A DNA stretch of 5,014 nucleotides from JAVBKB01 sp031554275 (GTDB lineage: Bacteria > Bacillota > Bacilli > JARBTR01): the NCBI GenBank assembly GCA_031554275.1, contig JAVBKB010000052.1, positions 1 to 5,014 of the forward strand, given 5' to 3'. The stretch's first letter is position 1; the number at the start of each line of letters is the position of its first letter. The notes under the pieces were generated by a model. It saw only the letters and a program-made list of their open reading frames with translations. It was not told where the DNA came from and did not search any database. Below, one piece after another: positions 1-4,953 of the stretch. The position numbers and the translations under genes were made by a program.

Positions 1-1
1 T

Positions 2-97
2 AGTCAACAAAACAACTTTCCAATGAGACCATTGAACTGGCTCTCCCCCAGAGAAAAACTAAAAGATTTCTTTAAGGTTGAGGCAAGTTCCTGCTAG
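2..97 (+). pseudogene. Possible C-terminal remnant of a transposase/integrase (weak)
   Basis: The second forward frame is open from the window edge to a TAG at 95-97 and would encode about 31 residues, including RPLNWLSPREKL followed by KDFFKV. This loosely resembles the final segment of rve-type DDE transposases and integrases, where an RPH-x-AL-x-W/G-x-TP-x-E-K-L pattern is common near the C-terminus. The usual histidine after RP is missing. The match is recalled, not computed, and the rest of the gene would lie outside the window. It could be the true end of an intact upstream gene, a degraded insertion sequence, or chance; another frame is also open over much of the same stretch. Confidence 0.2.
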
Positions 98-330
98 CAC
101 TTTTTTTGAGCTTTGTGTAACATATCATTGTCAAACCTACATTCTACGTGAACAATTTAAGGCAACAGAAAATTTCCCCATAAAAGTTGATAGAAATTTT
201 GGTGAATCAGAACAAAAGGCAGCAATTTCACAACAAGCATAAGAAAATAAAAGACTCTCGCACATATGTAGCATTTTCCCACTAAATATGGTCACACTAG
301 TTAAGACGAGTAAGGAGTACTTTCCAGCTG
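98..330. other. Intergenic stretch with no recognisable gene
   Basis: I find no convincing gene, RNA or terminator on either strand. A reverse-strand open frame of 67 codons (137-340) is cysteine-rich, resembles no family I know, and runs into the palindrome upstream of the lipoprotein gene, so it is not called. The stretch is AT-rich with short homopolymer runs, such as a run of seven T near 102-108. It could include the non-coding end of an insertion sequence if the left-edge fragment is one, but I found no terminal inverted repeats or target duplication. Confidence 0.5.
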
Positions 331-345
331 GTATTGTCACAATAC
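331..345. promoter_or_regulatory. Perfect 15-bp palindrome over the -35 box (candidate operator)
   Basis: GTATTGT-C-ACAATAC is a perfect inverted repeat with 7-bp arms and a single central base. It covers the whole predicted -35 hexamer TTGTCA (334-339) of the lipoprotein promoter. A compact dyad in that place is typical of binding sites for dimeric helix-turn-helix repressors, so repression by promoter occlusion is a reasonable inference. The regulator is unknown and I do not recognise the motif as a named box. Confidence 0.45.
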
Positions 346-362
346 GATATTTTTGTTAAGAT
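334..362 (+). promoter_or_regulatory. Predicted sigma-A promoter of the lipoprotein gene
   Basis: The -35 is TTGTCA (334-339, five of six consensus bases) and the -10 is TAAGAT (357-362, four of six), separated by 17 bp. Transcription would start near 369-370, leaving an untranslated leader of about 37 bases before the TTG at 407. A start here would exclude the more upstream TTG at 353, which overlaps the promoter itself. Confidence 0.5.
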
Positions 363-406
363 TCACTTTAGAACAGAAAAAATATATTATGAGAAGAGGA
401 AAAAAG

Positions 407-811
407 TTGAAAAAATCATTATTATTAATTTTTGCAGTATTATTAATGGGGAGCCTAGTGCTAACTGGATGTGGATCGGCTAGTAAGGATAAATTAAACA
501 AGCTTGTGGACGAAATTAATGCACAATCATCAGGAACAAAAATAAGTGGTATGGGTGTGAAAATTTCAGCAAAGGATGATAATAAGTTAGTCTATACTTA
601 CACATACGAGCAAGACTTTGATGCTGATCAAATTAGTCTATTGAAAACACAAATTGAAACCAGTTTGAAAGATGACCAAGCAAAAGCGACTTTTGAGAGT
701 GCTGCTACAAAGCTAAAAGATGAAGGTATCAAAGATGCAAAAGTTGTAGTGGAATACATGGCGAAAGATGGAAAAGAGATTTATTCCACAGAATTTGAGC
801 CAGGCAAATAA
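407..811 (+). CDS. Small secreted lipoprotein, possibly DUF4854-like
   Basis: A predicted 134-residue lipoprotein of unknown function. The N-terminus has the type II signal peptide form: MKKS, a hydrophobic core rich in L, I and F (residues 5-18), then the lipobox LTGC with the lipidated Cys at residue 22. The mature part of about 113 residues is charged, lysine-rich and soluble-looking, with a YTYTYEQDFD stretch, an amphipathic LLKTQIETSLKDD helix and a final beta-like segment KVVVEYMAKDGKEIYS. The layout recalls the DUF4854 lipoproteins of Firmicutes, but this is from memory. The TTG at 407 is chosen because AGAGGA (395-400) lies about six bases upstream and the protein then begins in the classic lipoprotein way. 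An ATG at 389 would add six residues but has no ribosome binding site. The gene has its own promoter and terminator, so it appears monocistronic. It should be anchored to the outer face of the membrane. Confidence 0.8.
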   Translation: MKKSLLLIFAVLLMGSLVLTGCGSASKDKLNKLVDEINAQSSGTKISGMGVKISAKDDNKLVYTYTYEQDFDADQISLLKTQIETSLKDDQAKATFESAATKLKDEGIKDAKVVVEYMAKDGKEIYSTEFEPGK

Positions 812-831
812 GGAATGAAATTGAATTTAGG

Positions 832-859
832 AGCATGATGAGCAATCATCATGCTTTTT
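832..859 (+). terminator. Rho-independent terminator of the lipoprotein gene
   Basis: A perfect 9-bp stem (833-841 with 846-854; GCATGATGA and TCATCATGC) closes a GCAA tetraloop of the stable GNRA type. One more A-T pair extends it, and the run TTTTT (855-859) follows directly. It begins about 20 bases after the lipoprotein stop codon and separates that gene from the SRP RNA. Confidence 0.88.
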
Positions 860-911
860 CAATCGCTCTAATTCATAAATATTTTCATTATCCTTTTCCG
901 TTGAATTCTAT

Positions 912-940
912 TTGCCTAAAACAAACATTACTTGTATAAT
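912..940 (+). promoter_or_regulatory. Predicted sigma-A promoter of the SRP RNA gene
   Basis: TTGCCT (912-917, four of six consensus bases) and a perfect TATAAT (935-940) are separated by 17 bp. Transcription should begin near 946-948. That is just before AGCA (949-952), the first bases able to pair with the sequence preceding the downstream T-run, which supports both the start and the fold of the transcript. Confidence 0.7.
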
Positions 941-968
941 AACTGAACAGCATTAATATGAAATTTGG

Positions 969-1087
969 ATAAGAGCTTCAATCGGGTCCTGTGCAAAAGG
1001 AACTCTCGAACCATGTCAGGTCCGGAAGGAAGCAGCATTAAGGGATGCTTCCTTTGTGCCGCAGATTCGCCTGATTGAAGCTCTTAT
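969..1087 (+). ncRNA. ffs: Signal recognition particle RNA, short (4.5S-like) form
   Basis: This is the RNA of the signal recognition particle, which with Ffh directs ribosomes making membrane and secreted proteins to FtsY. The hallmark domain IV is plain: ACCATGTCAGGTCC, the GGAA tetraloop at 1024-1027, then GGAAGCAGCA, with GTGCCGCAG on the returning strand. These form the conserved symmetric and asymmetric loops bound by the Ffh M domain. A perfect 15-bp outer helix pairs 969-983 with 1073-1087. In B. subtilis this RNA (scr) is about 270 nt with an added Alu domain; here the sequence between promoter and helix has no Alu-type motif, so it is a short hairpin form. Mature ends are uncertain: the primary transcript probably runs from about 947 to about 1115, and the borders given are those of the uninterrupted helix. 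It lies upstream of dnaX, as in other Bacillales. Confidence 0.92.
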
Positions 1088-1088
1088 G

Positions 1089-1119
1089 CAAATATTCATG
1101 ATAGTGCTTTTTATTTTTT
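1089..1119 (+). terminator. SRP RNA terminator formed with the transcript's own 5' end
   Basis: The 3' arm at 1089-1108 ends in TGCT and runs into a T-rich tract (1108-1119, interrupted by one A). It has no local partner; instead it pairs with the 5' leader at 949-967, with one G.U at each of two places, one A/A mismatch and one bulged A. Together with the SRP helix this forms an almost continuous rod of about 35 bp ending at the T-tract, so termination probably uses the RNA's own closing helix. Confidence 0.6.
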
Positions 1120-1152
1120 CGAAAAATGTTTCAAAAAAAATTTGAATTGAAC

Positions 1153-1180
1153 TTTAATTCCCATTCGTTTGCGATATAAT
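1153..1180 (+). promoter_or_regulatory. Likely dnaX operon promoter
   Basis: A perfect -10 hexamer TATAAT lies at 1175-1180. The best -35 at a normal distance is TTTAAT (1153-1158, 16-bp spacing), which is poor; TTGAAC at 1147-1152 is better but 22 bp away. The predicted start near 1187 leaves a leader of about 67 bases before dnaX. Short dyads surround it: TGCGAT (1170-1175) pairs with ATCGCA (1201-1206), and TGCGA-A-TCGCA is a small palindrome at 1196-1206. Read-through past the SRP terminator could also supply transcripts. Confidence 0.45.
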
Positions 1181-1253
1181 GATTAAGACGAATAATGCGA
1201 ATCGCAGAAACAAGTAGATTTAGATATAAAGCAAGAAAAAAAGGATGAATCAC

Positions 1254-3008
1254 ATGGCATATCAGGCACTTTACCGAGTTTGGCGCTCACAAACCTTTCA
1301 AGACGTTGTTGGGCAAACGCATATTACTAAGACACTCCAAAACGCATTACTGCAGCAAAAGATTTCACATGCTTACTTGTTTTCAGGACCTCGTGGCACA
1401 GGAAAAACAAGTGCTGCGCGAATACTTGCAAAGGCAGTAAATTGTGAGCAGGCACCAGTTAGTGAGCCATGCAATCAATGTCCTTCATGTCTAGGTATTA
1501 TGGACGGCTCAATTCCAGATGTGTTGGAAATTGATGCAGCATCAAACAATGGTGTCGAGGAAATCCGTGATTTGCGAGATAAAGTCAAGTATGTGCCGGC
1601 TGTTGCTAAATATAAAGTATATATAATTGACGAGGTTCACATGCTTTCAACGGGAGCGTTCAATGCCCTATTGAAGACATTAGAAGAGCCACCAGAACAT
1701 GTGATTTTCATCTTAGCAACTACCGAACCGCATAAGATACCATTGACCATTCATTCTAGATGTCAGCGCTACGATTTCAAGCAAATTGCGGCAGAAGCTA
1801 TTGTTAATAGAATGAAAACCGTACTAGAAGGTTCAAATTATGCTTGCGAAGAGGCAGCTCTTGCCATAATTGCTCGTGCCGCAAGGGGTGGAATGCGTGA
1901 TGCCCTCAGTTTATTAGATCAAGCAATTTCCTATAGCGAAGATAAGGTAACAGAAGCGGATGCGCTTGCAATAACAGGCTCAGTTTCACAGAGATTCATT
2001 ACTAAGCTAAGTGAAGCAGTGTTTGAAGGGAATTCAGCAGCAGCACTATCCTGCTTAGAGGAAGTGATGGAAGCTGGAAAAGACCCGATGCGATTTGCAG
2101 AAGAGATGATTTACTACTATAGAGACATGCTTCTGCACCAAGTTTCAAAGTCAGATAAATTATTGGATGATGAATTCATAAATTTAGCTGAGAAGATTCC
2201 TGTGAACAATCTCTACACATATATTGAAGAGTGGAATAAGGCGATTCAGGAAATGAAATGGTCGCTGCACCCAAGAATTTTCTTAGAGGTTACCTTGGTG
2301 CGACTTTGCCAACCTATTGTACTAGTGGCTAACACTGGGGATTCGCAAGCCCTTTATCAACGAATCGAGCAATTAGAAAATGCATTTCAACAACTCAAGG
2401 CTACTGGCAAACAAGAGGCGCTGACTCAAGTAAAGGAACCAAATGCGCCATCTCAAGTTTCTACACAAAATGATATCGGATCTGGTCGCCCCGTATCGGG
2501 AGAGCCAGAGCCAGAAAAAGAAGCTTCTCACCCCACATTCGAGGGATTGAGTCAGACACCTAATGAAAGTAACCAACCAATAATTCGAAAGAATGTTGAT
2601 TTTGTTTTGCAAGAAGCAACGAAGAAGGACAAGGACGTACTCCTCAACCTTTGGCAGGACCTCAAACAAAGCTGCTTCCAAGAAAGTAGTAGCCAAGCAG
2701 CTTTATGTGAAGAAGCAGAACCAATTGCTGCATCATCACGAGCATTTGTGTTAAAATTTAATCACGAAATTCATAGTGATCTTGCTTTTAAAAATATCGA
2801 TTTTTTTCAAAAAATGTCGAATTACTTAAGAGAAAAAACAGGAATACAATATGAAATCGTTCCCGTAGCTGAAAAGGCATGGCTTGCTGCCCGGGAAAAG
2901 TTTTTACAGGCAGGGAAGTCTTCACTTCAAGCCAAGGAAAAAGATGAGCCTGCAGTATCAAAGGCAAAAGATTTATTTGGCGAAGATATTGTAGAAATAA
3001 TTAATTAA
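1254..3008 (+). CDS. dnaX: DNA polymerase III subunit gamma/tau (clamp loader)
   Basis: The ATPase motor subunit of the replicative clamp loader, which opens the DnaN ring and places it on primed DNA; the tau form also ties the loader to polymerase and helicase. The AAA+ module is complete, numbering from the start at 1254: Walker A GPRGTGKT (45-52), zinc cysteines 64, 73, 76 and 79, Walker B VYIIDEVH (122-129), sensor 1 around LATTEP (154-159), the SRC arginine-finger motif (168-170) and the sensor 2 region GGMRDALSLLDQ (212-223). The collar domain ends near residue 352. A variable E/P/S/Q-rich linker follows to about 440, then a C-terminal tau domain ending in KAKDLFGEDIVEI. The product has 584 residues, near the 563 of B. 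subtilis. An ATG at 1245 is in frame, but it abuts AAGG, whereas that AAGG is well spaced for 1254, and MAYQALYRVWR matches the family's usual start. I see no E. coli-type slippery heptamer, so only the full-length form is expected. First gene of the dnaX-ebfC-recR-yaaL cluster. Confidence 0.97.
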   Translation: MAYQALYRVWRSQTFQDVVGQTHITKTLQNALLQQKISHAYLFSGPRGTGKTSAARILAKAVNCEQAPVSEPCNQCPSCLGIMDGSIPDVLEIDAASNNGVEEIRDLRDKVKYVPAVAKYKVYIIDEVHMLSTGAFNALLKTLEEPPEHVIFILATTEPHKIPLTIHSRCQRYDFKQIAAEAIVNRMKTVLEGSNYACEEAALAIIARAARGGMRDALSLLDQAISYSEDKVTEADALAITGSVSQRFITKLSEAVFEGNSAAALSCLEEVMEAGKDPMRFAEEMIYYYRDMLLHQVSKSDKLLDDEFINLAEKIPVNNLYTYIEEWNKAIQEMKWSLHPRIFLEVTLVRLCQPIVLVANTGDSQALYQRIEQLENAFQQLKATGKQEALTQVKEPNAPSQVSTQNDIGSGRPVSGEPEPEKEASHPTFEGLSQTPNESNQPIIRKNVDFVLQEATKKDKDVLLNLWQDLKQSCFQESSSQAALCEEAEPIAASSRAFVLKFNHEIHSDLAFKNIDFFQKMSNYLREKTGIQYEIVPVAEKAWLAAREKFLQAGKSSLQAKEKDEPAVSKAKDLFGEDIVEIIN

Positions 3009-3025
3009 AAGCGGAGGAAACAAAC

Positions 3026-3349
3026 ATGCGTGGAATGGGAAATATGCAAAATATGATGAAGCAAATGCAGAAAGCGCAGAAGCAAATGGCGCAAGCAGCA
3101 GAAGAACTAGCTGAGAAAGAAGTTGAAGGAACAGCTGGTGGCGGAATGGTCACTGTTGTTATGAACGGGAATAAGGAAGTTGTTCGTGTGATATTGAAGC
3201 CAGAAGTGGTGGATCCTGAGGATATCGAAATGCTGCAAGACCTGATAATCGTAGCGACAAATGATGCCACGAAGCAAATTGATGAAATCTCAAACTCAAC
3301 GATGGGTCAATTCACAAAAGGACTCAACCTGCCTCCTGGTTTGTTCTAG
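3026..3349 (+). CDS. ebfC: YbaB/EbfC family nucleoid-associated protein
   Basis: A 107-residue protein, the same length as B. subtilis YaaK, of the YbaB/EbfC family. These are small dimeric DNA-binding proteins that coat or bend DNA; the exact cellular role is unsettled, though the near-universal link to dnaX and recR suggests a role in DNA metabolism. Visible features are a methionine- and glutamine-rich first helix (GMGNMQNMMKQMQKAQKQMA), the conserved VEGTAGGGMVTV strand (about residues 33-44), VVDPEDIEMLQDLI (60-73), and the C-terminal MGQFTKGLNLPPGLF. The start has a strong GGAGG (3013-3017) eight bases upstream. It begins 17 bases after dnaX, so the two are surely co-transcribed. The B. 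subtilis name is yaaK. Confidence 0.95.
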   Translation: MRGMGNMQNMMKQMQKAQKQMAQAAEELAEKEVEGTAGGGMVTVVMNGNKEVVRVILKPEVVDPEDIEMLQDLIIVATNDATKQIDEISNSTMGQFTKGLNLPPGLF

Positions 3350-3379
3350 ATTATACAAATAAGATACACGGGTGAATAG

Positions 3380-3979
3380 ATGTATTATCCTGAACCAATT
3401 TCTAAACTAATTGATAGTTTTACAAAATTGCCAGGGGTTGGGCCGAAAACGGCTACACGCTTGGCGTTTTTTGTGTTAGACATGGAAGAAGATTCAGTAA
3501 TGGATTTCGCTAAAGCGCTCGTCAATGTGAAGCGAGATCTTAGTTACTGCTCTTCCTGTGGACATGTGACAGATTGTGATCCTTGCGTTATTTGTGCTGA
3601 TCCACGACGAGATCAGTCAGTTATATGTGTCGTGCAGGAATCTAGAGATGTTATTGCAATTGAGAAAATGCGGGAGTTTAGCGGTTTGTATCATGTGTTG
3701 CAGGGATGTATATCGCCAATGGAGGGTTTAGGACCGAATGATATCAATCTTTCAAGCCTGCTCACAAGGCTACAAGAAAACGATCAGGTTGTAGAAATTA
3801 TTCTAGCGACTAACCCGAATGTTGAAGGAGAAGCTACTGCATTGTATATTTCCAGATTACTCAAACCGACGGGGATCAAAATCACAAGGTTAGCACATGG
3901 ATTACCAATAGGTGGAGACTTGGAATACGCCGACGAAGTGACGCTATCCAAAGCAATGGAAGGCAGACGCGAACTCTAA
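3380..3979 (+). CDS. recR: Recombination mediator protein RecR
   Basis: A 199-residue protein (198 in B. subtilis) of the RecFOR pathway; with RecO it helps load RecA on gapped or SSB-coated single-stranded DNA. Domains in order: a helix-hairpin-helix with KLPGVGPKTATRLAFF (16-31), a C4 zinc finger with Cys57, Cys60, Cys69 and Cys72 (a fifth Cys at 66 is probably not a ligand), a Toprim domain (about 80-175) with VICVVQESRDVIAIEK and ATNPNVEGEATALYI, and the C-terminal RLAHGLPIGGDLEYADEV motif (170-187). Many RecR proteins have Glu where this one has Gln86 in the first Toprim strand; B. subtilis RecR also has Gln, so this is normal in the group. The upstream signal GGGTGA (3370-3375) is weak, unlike those of its neighbours, so translation may be modest. 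It starts 30 bases after ebfC in the same operon. Confidence 0.97.
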   Translation: MYYPEPISKLIDSFTKLPGVGPKTATRLAFFVLDMEEDSVMDFAKALVNVKRDLSYCSSCGHVTDCDPCVICADPRRDQSVICVVQESRDVIAIEKMREFSGLYHVLQGCISPMEGLGPNDINLSSLLTRLQENDQVVEIILATNPNVEGEATALYISRLLKPTGIKITRLAHGLPIGGDLEYADEVTLSKAMEGRREL

Positions 3980-3998
3980 TCTTGGAAGGAGAAAAGAC

Positions 3999-4217
3999 AT
4001 GGGACTCTTCAACAAACAATCATTAAAGGATAAATATGATAAAAAGTTTATCTCTGAGCTGAACGGACTTAAGGAAAAGTGGCAATACAGAAAAAACCTT
4101 GCTGATCTTTCAGCTTATCCAAATTTCGAATCAGAAATTGAAAGAAAAATAAGTGAAATTAAGTACTTCTATTTATTTAAAGAAGCAAAGATAAGAAAAA
4201 TTACGGCAAAACAATAG
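3999..4217 (+). CDS. yaaL: YaaL-like small protein, DUF2508 family
   Basis: A 72-residue, strongly charged, predicted helical cytoplasmic protein. It resembles B. subtilis YaaL in length, in its MGLF-x-K start and in the EIKYFYLFKEAKIRK segment near the C-terminus (about residues 53-67), matching the AEAKYLFYLREAKRR-type motif of the family. Its place between recR and bofA is the standard one. The function is unknown; I see no catalytic motif, signal peptide or membrane span. An excellent ribosome binding site, AAGGAG (3986-3991), lies seven bases before the ATG. The gene starts 19 bases after the recR stop and is probably the last of the tightly packed part of the operon. Confidence 0.9.
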   Translation: MGLFNKQSLKDKYDKKFISELNGLKEKWQYRKNLADLSAYPNFESEIERKISEIKYFYLFKEAKIRKITAKQ

Positions 4218-4237
4218 CCTTCCTATCACTAATTCAG

Positions 4238-4272
4238 TTCTTTTCTATTGAAAAAAATCATATAGAAAAGAA
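4238..4272. repeat. 11-bp inverted repeat between yaaL and bofA
   Basis: TTCTTTTCTAT (4238-4248) and ATAGAAAAGAA (4262-4272) are perfect inverted copies. Three more pairs (TGA 4249-4251 with TCA 4258-4260) can form inside, with one bulged T, leaving an A-only loop. The stem is nearly all A-U and no T-run follows, so it is not a classic terminator. It ends 11 bases before the bofA ribosome binding site and could stabilise, be cut from, or modulate the bofA message, or be a protein-binding site. Confidence 0.55.
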
Positions 4273-4296
4273 TCATTGATTTAGGAGGGGTTTTCA

Positions 4297-4545
4297 TTGG
4301 AGCCGAAGTATATAATCATTTCTATACTATTATTAATCATTTTTCTATTGGGTAGATCTTTTAAGATATTTCAAAAATTATTCATTAACATGGTATTAGG
4401 TGTTGGATTGTTATTTCTAATTAATATAATTGGGACGAGCTATAACATACATCTTGCAATCAATGGGTATACAGCTGCAACCGCAAGTGTTCTAGGTATT
4501 CCAGGCATAGCTGCACTAATTGTTATTCAAAAATGGATTATCTAA
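4297..4545 (+). CDS. bofA: Sigma-K processing inhibitor BofA
   Basis: An 82-residue membrane protein (87 in B. subtilis). In the mother cell of sporulating bacteria BofA, with SpoIVFA, holds the intramembrane metalloprotease SpoIVFB inactive at the outer forespore membrane, delaying cleavage of pro-sigma-K until the forespore signal arrives. Two hydrophobic segments (about 5-19 and 28-46) and a third apolar C-terminal region are visible. The C-terminal signature VLGIPGIAALIVIQKWII is highly conserved in the family. Asn43, Asn56 and Thr59 align with B. subtilis Asn48, Asn61 and Thr64, reported as important for blocking the protease, so the protein looks functional. The start is TTG at 4297, eight bases after a strong GGAGG (4284-4288). 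The 79-bp gap after yaaL holds an inverted repeat. A sporulation-specific (sigma-E) promoter would be expected, but I could not identify one. Confidence 0.95.
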   Translation: MEPKYIIISILLLIIFLLGRSFKIFQKLFINMVLGVGLLFLINIIGTSYNIHLAINGYTAATASVLGIPGIAALIVIQKWII

Positions 4546-4690
4546 GAAACAGCTATTCCATTCAGAAAGCAGTGTCAACATAACAATTTCCTCAAATATC
4601 ACTACCTATTGTAGAATTAAATGCGATCACACCGTTTGCACGTAACTGTTAATTTTCCAGTATTAGGCGCACATACATTGCTAATTGACG
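4546..4690. other. Spacer between bofA and the rRNA promoter region
   Basis: No gene is seen here on either strand, and no hairpin with a T-run follows bofA, so operon transcripts may run on towards the rRNA genes. A weak candidate for an additional upstream rRNA promoter lies at its right edge: TTGCTA (4678-4683), 17 bp, then TAAATT (4701-4706), each four of six consensus bases. B. subtilis rRNA operons often have tandem promoters, but this one is too poor to call. Confidence 0.4.
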
Positions 4691-4757
4691 CATAATAAAT
4701 TAAATTTCAATTTATACGTATAAAACTATTGACACTGGTTTCTAATGATGGTATATT
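4691..4757 (+). promoter_or_regulatory. Strong rRNA operon promoter with AT-rich upstream element
   Basis: A perfect -35 TTGACA (4729-4734) and -10 TATATT (4752-4757, five of six) with ideal 17-bp spacing. The 38 bases upstream (4691-4728) are about 85% A+T, in A- and T-runs, as in UP elements that bind the RNA polymerase alpha subunit. The expected +1, seven bases past the -10, is a G at 4764. B. subtilis rRNA promoters start with GTP and respond to its level during the stringent response, so the same control is likely here. Confidence 0.9.
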
Positions 4758-4763
4758 AGCAAA

Positions 4764-4953
4764 GTCGCCATTTTGAGACGAAAGCTCTTTGAAAACTAAA
4801 CAAAACGAAAAGCCAAGCGAAAAAGAAGTTGAAGCAAGAGGAATCTTGTGGAAGCGAAGAGATGAAAAATCTCGTCAATTTCTTTAGGAGAACTTAGGTG
4901 AAACTAAAGAAGAAGAAACAACAATGAGCAATCAAATGAACATGAGAAATAAC
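4764..4953 (+). promoter_or_regulatory. rRNA leader with small hairpins
   Basis: The transcribed leader of about 190 bases before 16S rRNA. After boxA it contains AAACTAAACAAAACGAAAAG and GCCAAGCGAA, typical of Bacillales rRNA leaders. Three local hairpins can be drawn: CAAGA-GGAA-TCTTG (4835-4848), GAGAT-GAAAA-ATCTC (4859-4873) and TTCTTTAG with CTAAAGAA (4880-4887 with 4904-4911). Part of this leader should also pair with sequence beyond 16S to form the RNase III processing stalk, but that partner lies outside the window. Confidence 0.75.
4784..4795 (+). promoter_or_regulatory. boxA antitermination element
   Basis: GCTCTTTGAAAA matches the boxA element of rRNA leaders (core GCTCTTT), bound as RNA by NusB and NusE/S10 to build an antitermination complex that protects long untranslated rRNA transcripts. 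It lies about 20 bases from the predicted start, the usual place. No clear boxB-type hairpin precedes it, as is usual for rRNA operons of this group. Confidence 0.8.

Noticed and set aside
137..340. Reverse-strand open frame of 67 codons
   Set aside because: No family resemblance, unlikely composition (many Cys and Ser), and it overlaps the promoter region of the lipoprotein gene.
1115..1126. Palindrome TTTTTCGAAAAA after the SRP RNA
   Set aside because: A T-run meeting an A-run; the dyad has no loop and is best explained as the T-tract of the SRP terminator next to an A-rich stretch.
2373..2696. Reverse-strand open frame of 107 codons inside dnaX
   Set aside because: It lies fully opposite the well-supported dnaX linker and C-terminal coding region, and its product looks like antisense of that gene.
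2500..2820. Programmed frameshift in dnaX giving a short gamma form
   Set aside because: The only homopolymer candidates (GAA AAA GAA near 2515-2523 and GAT TTT TTT CAA near 2799-2810) do not form an A AAA AAG-type slippery site in frame, and B. subtilis-type DnaX is not known to need one.
3001..3270. Reverse-strand open frame of 89 codons opposite ebfC
   Set aside because: Its low-complexity Ser/Ile/Cys/Phe composition is the antisense of the repetitive Met/Gln/Lys/Ala codons of ebfC.
4685..4718. Second rRNA promoter using TTGACG (4685-4690)
   Set aside because: The -35 is good, but no acceptable -10 lies 16-18 bp downstream; TATACG at 4713-4718 is 22 bp away.
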